NCBI GenBank assembly: GCA_937981515.1
Contig: CALJNY010000020.1
Coordinates: 1 to 5,127 of the forward strand
DNA length: 5,127 nucleotides
Direction: 5' to 3'
Source: an uncultured Collinsella sp.
GTDB taxonomy: Bacteria > Actinomycetota > Coriobacteriia > Coriobacteriales > Coriobacteriaceae
Positions 1 to 3,906 of this stretch are shown here, one piece after another; within the stretch, counting starts at the first letter, position 1; each line of letters opens with the position of its first letter. Made by a program: the position numbers and the translations under genes. The notes under the pieces were generated by a model. That model saw only the letters and a program-made list of their open reading frames with translations, was not told the origin of the DNA and made no database searches.

Positions 1-528
1 ATGCGCATCGGCTATGGCCGCGGCTATGTCTCTGGCGAGGCTAACAAGCGCGACAACGATCCCATCGGTGTGATCCACGTCGACTCGCTGTACTCGCCGG
101 TGTCCCGTTGCGCCAAGCTCGTTGAGGCTTGCCGTGTCGGTCAGCACACCGACTACGACCGCCTTGTCCTCGAGATCGAGACCAACGGCTCCATCGCCCC
201 GCGCGACGCCGTGGTCCAGGCTGCCAATATCATCAACCAGCATATGGCCGCCTTTATGAACCTTGCCGAGACCCCCGAGGTCGAGGAGGAGGCTTCGATC
301 TTCGCTCCCGAGGTCACCAACGACAACGCCGAGCTGGACAAGCTGATCGAGGATCTGGACCTTTCCGTCCGTTCCTACAACTGCCTTAAGCGCGCCAGCA
401 TTCACTCGGTCCGTCAGCTCGTTGAGTTCTCGGAGAACGATCTGCTCAACATCCGTAACTTCGGTGTTAAGTCGATCGAGGAAGTGAAGGACAAGCTTGA
501 GTCCATGGGCCTGAGCCTGAAGGCTTAA
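1..528 (+). CDS. rpoA: RNA polymerase subunit alpha, C-terminal part (5' end outside window)
   Basis: Alpha dimerises to nucleate RNA polymerase assembly, and its C-terminal domain contacts UP elements and activators. The 175 visible residues hold the end of the N-terminal domain (GRGYV at residues 6-10, then PIG, YSPV and the ETNGSI stretch at 60-65), an acidic linker (about 90-112) and a complete helix-hairpin-helix C-terminal domain (about 113-173). The DNA-contact residues known from E. coli (R265, N268, C269, G296, K298, S299, E302) appear conserved here as R124, N127, C128, G155, K157, S158 and E161. The ATG at base 1 is an internal methionine: a full alpha is roughly 310-330 residues, so about 140 are missing to the left. 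Codons are strongly biased, as expected of a highly expressed gene. rplQ follows after 30 bp, almost certainly co-transcribed. Identification is very secure. Confidence 0.98.
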   Translation: MRIGYGRGYVSGEANKRDNDPIGVIHVDSLYSPVSRCAKLVEACRVGQHTDYDRLVLEIETNGSIAPRDAVVQAANIINQHMAAFMNLAETPEVEEEASIFAPEVTNDNAELDKLIEDLDLSVRSYNCLKRASIHSVRQLVEFSENDLLNIRNFGVKSIEEVKDKLESMGLSLKA

Positions 529-558
529 TGCTTCGCATATTTGAGGAGAAACTAGACC

Positions 559-1026
559 ATGCGTCACAACGTTAAGAAGGGCCTGAAGCTCGGCACCGAT
601 GCGAGCCACACTAAGGCCATGAAGAAGAGCCTGGCCAAGGCCCTCTTCGAGAACGACCGCATCAAGACCACCGAGACCCGCGCTAAGGCGCTGCGTTCGG
701 TCGTCGATCCGATCATCACCTGGGCCAAGAAGGGCGACCTGCACTCTCGTCGTCTGGCCATCGCCAAGCTCGGCGATAAGCAGCTCGTTGCCGAGATCTT
801 CGACAAGGCTGCCCAGGGCATGTGGCAGGACCGCAACGGCGGTTACACCCGCATCATGAAGCTCGGTAACCGTAAGGGCGACAACGCTCCTATCGTTATC
901 ATGGAGCTCGTCACCGAGCCTTGCACGCCTAAGGCCAAGAAGGCTGCTCCGGCCCCCAAGAAGGCCGCTGCTCCCAAGAAGGTCGAGGCTGTCGAGGAGG
1001 CTCCTGCTGAGGAGACCGCTGAGTAG
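559..1026 (+). CDS. rplQ: 50S ribosomal protein L17 (bL17) with charged C-terminal tail
   Basis: L17 is a structural protein of the large ribosomal subunit near the peptide exit tunnel. The 155-residue product has the typical L17 start (MRH), the IKTTETRAKALR stretch (35-46), RRLA (64-67) and the GGYTRI...GDNAP core (94-111). The conserved core ends near residue 120. Residues 122-155 form an extra low-complexity tail that begins rich in Lys/Ala/Pro and turns acidic (Glu/Ala) at the end; E. coli L17 is about 127 residues and lacks it, while such tails are common in Actinobacteria. The start is fixed by a GAGGAG ribosome-binding site at 543-548, 10 nt before the ATG. Every lysine is encoded by AAG, a sign of codon selection. 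It is the last gene of the rpoA operon, followed 26 bp later by an intrinsic terminator. Confidence 0.98.
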   Translation: MRHNVKKGLKLGTDASHTKAMKKSLAKALFENDRIKTTETRAKALRSVVDPIITWAKKGDLHSRRLAIAKLGDKQLVAEIFDKAAQGMWQDRNGGYTRIMKLGNRKGDNAPIVIMELVTEPCTPKAKKAAPAPKKAAAPKKVEAVEEAPAEETAE

Positions 1027-1051
1027 ACAATCCGTCTGCATAGGCTATATT
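1024..1051 (+). promoter_or_regulatory. Candidate sigma70 promoter for truA, overlapping the rplQ stop
   Basis: A -35-like TAGACA (1024-1029, 5 of 6 to TTGACA) and a -10-like TATATT (1046-1051, 5 of 6 to TATAAT) are separated by 16 bp. The first bases of the -35 are the rplQ stop codon. The expected start point, about 7 nt downstream (near 1058), lies within the 5' arm of the terminator at 1053-1083, so a transcript from here would carry only about 5 bp of the 10-bp stem. This would explain how truA is expressed just after a strong terminator. It is a motif match only. Confidence 0.5.
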
Positions 1052-1052
1052 C

Positions 1053-1083
1053 GAGGGGTACGTTCGCGTACCCCTCTTTTTTT
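1053..1083 (+). terminator. Rho-independent terminator after rplQ
   Basis: There is a perfect 10-bp stem (1053-1062 with 1067-1076, GAGGGGTACG and its complement) closed by a TTCG tetraloop and followed by seven T (1077-1083). This is a textbook intrinsic terminator, placed 26 bp after the rplQ stop, and it marks the end of the ribosomal-protein/rpoA operon. Confidence 0.95.
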
Positions 1084-1108
1084 GTCGCGATACCGTTGAT
1101 AGTTTGTT

Positions 1109-1113
1109 GGGAG
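1109..1113 (+). promoter_or_regulatory. Ribosome-binding site that selects the ATG start of truA
   Basis: GGGAG lies 5 nt before the ATG at 1119. Two in-frame TTG codons (1104, 1107) further upstream have no comparable site, and using them would bury this motif inside the coding region. The ATG at 1119 is therefore preferred. Confidence 0.7.
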
Positions 1114-1118
1114 CGCCC

Positions 1119-1943
1119 ATGACCGCGCCGTCTGATTTGAATTCGATTCCAGAGCTCGATGCCACGCTCGTATTCCGTGTTGCCTATGACGGTTCGTCCT
1201 ATAGCGGCTTTGCGGAGCAGCCGGGGCAAACGACGATTGCAGGCGAGCTGCGCCGCGCTATCGAGACGCTGCTGCGCCGTCCGATTGACCTGACATGCGC
1301 GGGGCGTACCGATGCCGGCGTGCATGCGGTGGCCCAGTACATTAGTGTGCCCGTAACGGACGCTGAGCTGGCTTTGACGCGCCGTAGGTGGCTGAGGGCT
1401 ATGGATGCCCTCCTGCCTAAAGATATCGCCATAAACGAGGTCTACAAGGCTTGTGAGGGCTTTTCTGCGCGCTTTGATGCGCGTTCCCGTACGTATACGT
1501 ACCGTATTGCCGACCGCGATGCACGCCCCGTGCTCTCGCGCGGTGCGGTGTGGTGGCATCGCTACCCCTTGGATGTCGATGCCATGGCTGCCGCGTGCCC
1601 TGCGCTCTTGGGCGAACAGGACTTTAAGAGCTTTTGCAAGGTAGCATCTGCCGTGGGCAAGCCCACGCACCGTTGCGTGATGCGTGCCGAGTTTGGCCAC
1701 GAGGTCGCTTTTGGCGAGGATATCCTGACCTTCACTATCGAGGGTAACGCGTTTTTGCACTCGATGGTGCGCACCATTGTAGGCACGCTCGTGGAGATTG
1801 GCATGCATCGTCGCGATCCCGAATGGATGCGCGAGGTCATTGATGCCTGCGACCGTACCGCTGCGGGTCCCACGGCGCCTGCCTGCGGCCTTACGTTTAT
1901 GGGCGTGGATTACGATCCCGCCGAGCTTGTCGTGCTCGACTAG
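1119..1943 (+). CDS. truA: tRNA pseudouridine(38-40) synthase TruA
   Basis: TruA isomerises uridine to pseudouridine at positions 38-40 of the tRNA anticodon stem-loop in the cytoplasm. The 274-residue product is close to E. coli TruA (270). It has the N-terminal beta strand FRVAYDGSSYSGF (19-31), the signature GRTDAGVHA (62-70) whose Asp65 corresponds to the catalytic aspartate (E. coli D60), the RTYTY segment with the active-site tyrosine region (124-128), LLGEQDFKSF near the middle, the MVRTIVGTLVEIG helix (216-228) and the closing GPTAP...GL motif (250-258). TruA usually has W in the YxGW motif; here it is F31. In many Firmicutes and Actinobacteria truA follows rplQ, as here. A terminator separates the two, so expression needs read-through or the promoter candidate at 1024-1051. 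The family call is secure; the start is the only uncertain point. Confidence 0.97.
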   Translation: MTAPSDLNSIPELDATLVFRVAYDGSSYSGFAEQPGQTTIAGELRRAIETLLRRPIDLTCAGRTDAGVHAVAQYISVPVTDAELALTRRRWLRAMDALLPKDIAINEVYKACEGFSARFDARSRTYTYRIADRDARPVLSRGAVWWHRYPLDVDAMAAACPALLGEQDFKSFCKVASAVGKPTHRCVMRAEFGHEVAFGEDILTFTIEGNAFLHSMVRTIVGTLVEIGMHRRDPEWMREVIDACDRTAAGPTAPACGLTFMGVDYDPAELVVLD

Positions 1944-1947
1944 GGGA

Positions 1948-1973
1948 GTGCTCGGTGCGTCCGCACCTGGCAC
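1948..1973 (+). other. Imperfect hairpin just after truA
   Basis: GTGC-TC-GGTGC-GTCC-GCACC-TG-GCAC can fold into an imperfect GC-rich hairpin: a 5-bp inner stem (1954-1958 with 1963-1967), a 2x2 internal mismatch and a 4-bp outer stem (1948-1951 with 1970-1973). It starts 4 nt after the truA stop. No T-run follows, so it is not a canonical intrinsic terminator. It may act as a weak or Rho-assisted end, or protect the 3' end of the truA mRNA. Confidence 0.45.
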
Positions 1974-1995
1974 ATACTGTGTGTGAGCTGCGCGT

Positions 1996-2024
1996 GTGCA
2001 ACATCTGTTCTTGACGTGCAACAT
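1996..2024 (+). repeat. 9-bp direct repeat phased by 20 bp upstream of the glycosyltransferase-like gene
   Basis: GTGCAACAT occurs at 1996-2004 and again at 2016-2024. The starts are exactly 20 bp apart, about two helical turns. The second copy overlaps the 8-bp palindrome AACATGTT (2020-2027) and follows a TTGACG (2011-2016) that resembles a -35 box but has no matching -10. The repeat may be a binding site for a regulator, or chance. The rest of the 161-bp gap (1944-2104) shows only the hairpin at 1948-1973. Confidence 0.35.
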
Positions 2025-2089
2025 GTTAGGCGGCTCGTTGCTTTTATAGCTCGGGTGTACCATGAACGACGGTTTGATTTGGCGCTGTC

Positions 2090-2096
2090 GAGAGGA
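2090..2096 (+). promoter_or_regulatory. Ribosome-binding site supporting a TTG start
   Basis: GAGAGGA sits 8 nt before the TTG at 2105. An in-frame stop (TGA, 2075-2077) and no start codon in between make this TTG the first possible initiation codon. The next in-frame GTG (2138) would remove the first beta strand of the protein. Confidence 0.7.
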
Positions 2097-2104
2097 CGGA
2101 AAAC

Positions 2105-3145
2105 TTGGTTCGACGTGGTTCGCATCCGCGACTTTCGGTGATCCTTATTGTTGAGGGTTCGCCCAGCTATGCGATGCGTGCGCTCGAGAGCGTCCAGAAC
2201 CAAGACCTCTATGACCTGCAAATTGTCGTGGTTTGTCGCGACGTTGCGCCGGGCGTGCGCCATTCACTCGAAGTTGCCGCTGGCAGGGATATTCACATCG
2301 ATTTGATCGACGTCGAGGATTCGGCGCGCGGAGCATGTCTCAAGGCCGGTTTTGCCGCCTCGCGTGGATTGCAGATTGTTGCCATGAATGCCGACGAGTG
2401 GTTTGCCCCACAGTCCCTTTCCAAGATGGTTGATGTTGCGTGCGATGCTGCGGCAGACATGGTGATTCCCACGGCATCGCTCGACCGCTACGATGCTCAT
2501 CGTGAGCGTCATTCGCGCGTACTGGATGCCACCTCTCTTGCAATCGATGACCGTGCTTCTTTGGCGGCTGGTCTGCCTCAGATTATTTCCGGCGGCCTGA
2601 TTGCCCAGACTTCCGGTGTGATGTACAGCCGCTCGTTGTTCGAGACGTGTTTGTCGCGCGGCCGTGCGCTTCGCTCGATTGGGTTTATGACATGCGCCCT
2701 TTCGCAGGCGCAACGCATATCCGGGTGCGGTGGCGCTTGTTTCCATGCGGTAGCGCCACAGCTTACAGATGCTTTTGACCCCACATTGTTTGCCAAGCTT
2801 ACCGATGACGCCCGGGCGCTCGACGAGCTTACTGATTCGCTTGCAGAGGTGAGCGGTGGCACGCAGCTAAAGGTTGCGAGCCATATGTTTTACTTCGCCG
2901 GGCTGGTCGCCTGCATCGAAAATTTGTGCTTGAGCCCGCATGGGGTGTCGTCAATCGAGCGTTCCGCCCGTATGCGTGATATGCTCGAGGCGCCTCGAAC
3001 CCGTCAGATGGTCGCCGCGCTCAAGGATAACCATCGGGGGCTCGGTCTGTTGTTTGGGCCGATCGCCAGCGCCAAGCCCGCGCGCTGCGTGATGTGTACG
3101 CATCTGGCAGCTTTTCTTAACCGGACGGGCGCAAAAACCGCCTAA
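2105..3145 (+). CDS. Glycosyltransferase family 2-like (GT-A fold) protein, probably catalytically degenerate
   Basis: The 346-residue product has no signal peptide or membrane helix, so it is probably cytosolic. Residues 10-105 follow the GT2 order: LSVILIVEGSP (10-20, in place of VSVIIPVYN), ALESVQNQ (26-33, like SLLNQ), QIVVV (39-43), an SRG segment (86-88, in place of the AKG found in relatives) and NADEW (95-99, where GT2 enzymes have DSDDW). GVMYSRSLFE (171-180) matches the GT2 acceptor-side motif KLYRRELFE. The acidic nucleotide-binding pair is replaced by C44-R45, the first aspartate of the DxD metal site is N95, and no ED-type catalytic base is visible after residue 180. Residues 215-346 match nothing I recognise; they include a CVMC pair (328-331). 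Either it transfers sugars with altered chemistry or it is a non-catalytic relative. The TTG start is fixed by the upstream stop and ribosome-binding site. It lies between truA and argR, and its context does not reveal a pathway. Confidence 0.75.
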   Translation: MVRRGSHPRLSVILIVEGSPSYAMRALESVQNQDLYDLQIVVVCRDVAPGVRHSLEVAAGRDIHIDLIDVEDSARGACLKAGFAASRGLQIVAMNADEWFAPQSLSKMVDVACDAAADMVIPTASLDRYDAHRERHSRVLDATSLAIDDRASLAAGLPQIISGGLIAQTSGVMYSRSLFETCLSRGRALRSIGFMTCALSQAQRISGCGGACFHAVAPQLTDAFDPTLFAKLTDDARALDELTDSLAEVSGGTQLKVASHMFYFAGLVACIENLCLSPHGVSSIERSARMRDMLEAPRTRQMVAALKDNHRGLGLLFGPIASAKPARCVMCTHLAAFLNRTGAKTA

Positions 3146-3155
3146 ACGGCTCATC

Positions 3156-3185
3156 TCGAAACAAATTTGCATAGAATTGTTTCGA
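3156..3185 (+). promoter_or_regulatory. 9-bp inverted repeat in the argR upstream region
   Basis: TCGAAACAA (3156-3164) and its exact complement TTGTTTCGA (3177-3185) are separated by 12 bp. The spacer region contains TTTGCAT (3166-3172), a perfect left half of the E. coli ARG-box consensus TnTGnAT, and TAGAAT (3172-3177), 5 of 6 to a -10 box but without a good -35. There is no T-run after it, so an operator is more likely than a terminator. It starts 10 bp after the stop of the preceding gene. Confidence 0.45.
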
Positions 3186-3229
3186 AATGCGTTCTTATAC
3201 ACAAAAGCCTTCAAATAGCGTTAAACTAT

Positions 3230-3244
3230 TCAATCACTGATTGA
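3230..3244 (+). promoter_or_regulatory. 15-bp palindrome upstream of argR
   Basis: TCAATCA-C-TGATTGA is a perfect 7-bp inverted repeat around one central base, ending 18 bp before the argR ribosome-binding site. ATTCAAT (3228-3234) just overlapping it resembles the right half of an ARG box (ATnCAnA), but the left half is absent. It is a candidate operator, possibly for ArgR autoregulation, and is not a canonical 18-bp ARG box. Confidence 0.4.
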
Positions 3245-3262
3245 TTGTCTCCGCCATCTTTT

Positions 3263-3272
3263 GGAGAGAGGG
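3263..3272 (+). promoter_or_regulatory. Ribosome-binding site that selects the ATG start of argR
   Basis: The purine run GGAGAGAGGG ends 5 nt before the ATG at 3278. An in-frame TTG at 3245 would add 11 residues not expected in ArgR and has no such site upstream, so the ATG is preferred. Confidence 0.8.
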
Positions 3273-3277
3273 TTTGT

Positions 3278-3715
3278 ATGGCTAAAAAACGCAATGGGCG
3301 CCAGGATGCCATTAGAGATATTGTGCGCAATAAGGACGTCCGCACGCAGCGCGTGCTGGTCGATGAGCTCCGCGCTATGGGCTTTGATTGCACGCAGGCG
3401 ACTGTCTCTCGCGATATTGCCGATATGGGGCTGCGTAAGCTCCCTGAGGGCATCTATGTTCTGGCAGAGGACCTGCACCTGCAGCGTATGGTTTCCGAGC
3501 TCGTAACGGGCGTTCTGCGCACCGATAATCTGGTTATGATCAAGGCTCAGCCTGGCACGGCTTCCGGCATCGCCGCCGCCGTTGATGCGGCAGAGCTGCC
3601 CGATGTGCTTGGCTCGCTTGCCGGCAACGATACGATTTTGGTTATTGCCCAGACGGCCGAGGACGGCGAGCGTCTTGAGGCGCTGATCAATAAGCTGAGC
3701 AATTCTCGCAAGTAG
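3278..3715 (+). CDS. argR: Arginine repressor ArgR/AhrC
   Basis: ArgR is a hexameric, arginine-sensing transcription factor that represses arginine biosynthesis and, in many Gram-positives, activates its catabolism. The 145-residue product has the usual length (B. subtilis AhrC is 149). Residues 1-63 are the winged helix-turn-helix, with the recognition helix TQATVSRDI (39-47) and the wing GLRKLPEGIYVL (51-62). Residues 72-145 are the oligomerisation and ligand domain, with the PGTASGIAAAVD segment (92-103) and AGNDTILVI (115-123). In E. coli two adjacent aspartates (D128, D129) of the GDDT motif bind arginine; here the first is N117 and the second D118. No arginine genes are visible nearby, so it is a stand-alone regulator, with possible operators at 3156-3185 and 3230-3244. 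Its own terminator follows at 3766. The family call is secure; the exact ligand response is not. Confidence 0.96.
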   Translation: MAKKRNGRQDAIRDIVRNKDVRTQRVLVDELRAMGFDCTQATVSRDIADMGLRKLPEGIYVLAEDLHLQRMVSELVTGVLRTDNLVMIKAQPGTASGIAAAVDAAELPDVLGSLAGNDTILVIAQTAEDGERLEALINKLSNSRK

Positions 3716-3765
3716 GCGTGCGGGTCGTGCGCTCGGCACTGTGTGCGTGACATAGTGGCTTGTAA

Positions 3766-3802
3766 GGGGTATCGACGTTGGTCGGTACCCCCCCTTTTTT
3801 TT
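3766..3802 (+). terminator. Rho-independent terminator after argR
   Basis: An 11-bp stem (3766-3776 with 3781-3791, one T-G wobble) with a GTTG loop is followed by CCC and eight T (3795-3802). It lies 50 bp after the argR stop and ends that transcript before the convergent gene. The 3716-3765 interval holds nothing else I can identify. Confidence 0.92.
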
Positions 3803-3843
3803 GTTTGCCGGTATAAAGACCGCCCACCAGGTCGCTTTAAACT

Positions 3844-3884
3844 AAAAGGCCCCCGAGCAGTTTAATAAGCTGCTCGGGGGCCTT
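3844..3884 (-). terminator. Rho-independent terminator of the penicillin-binding protein gene
   Basis: A perfect 15-bp stem (3846-3860 with 3870-3884) rich in G-C has a short AT loop that can add up to 3 more pairs. On the minus strand the stem ends in TTTT followed by AGTTT (3847-3839), about 22 nt past the stop codon at 3907. On the plus strand the trailing bases (TTGTTGCTT) are a poorer T-run, so the element may act weakly in both directions. With the argR terminator it insulates two convergent genes. Confidence 0.9.
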
Positions 3885-3906
3885 GTTGCTTATGGCCGGA
3901 TGATTT

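Noticed and set aside
1..3. ATG at base 1 as the start of rpoA
   Set aside because: The sequence from here matches the middle of the alpha N-terminal domain; the family is about 310-330 residues, so this is an internal Met at the window edge.
2011..2050. TTGACG (2011-2016) with TATAGC (2045-2050) as a promoter
   Set aside because: The spacer is 28 bp, far outside 16-18, and no other -10 fits the TTGACG.
843..2063. A 406-codon open frame on the minus strand covering the end of rplQ and all of truA
   Set aside because: It lies antisense to two securely identified genes, its translation is rich in Arg/His/Ala with no recognisable motif, and it spans a proven plus-strand terminator. It is a by-product of the base composition.
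2062..2154. A 30-codon ATG frame overlapping the start of the glycosyltransferase-like gene, considered as a leader peptide
   Set aside because: No good ribosome-binding site precedes the ATG and the peptide has no regulatory codon run. The strong GAGAGGA at 2090 serves the TTG at 2105.
3166..3234. Canonical ARG box in the argR upstream region
   Set aside because: TTTGCAT (3166-3172) and ATTCAAT (3228-3234) match single half sites, but neither has the second half at the required distance.
3230..3739. A 169-codon minus-strand frame opposite argR
   Set aside because: It mirrors the argR codons and has no known motif and no plausible ribosome-binding site; argR on the plus strand explains the region.
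1053..3802. Shared GGGGTA...TACCCC core in the two plus-strand terminators as a dispersed repeat
   Set aside because: Only 6 bp per arm are shared, loops and flanks differ, and G-rich terminator stems often converge on such sequences.
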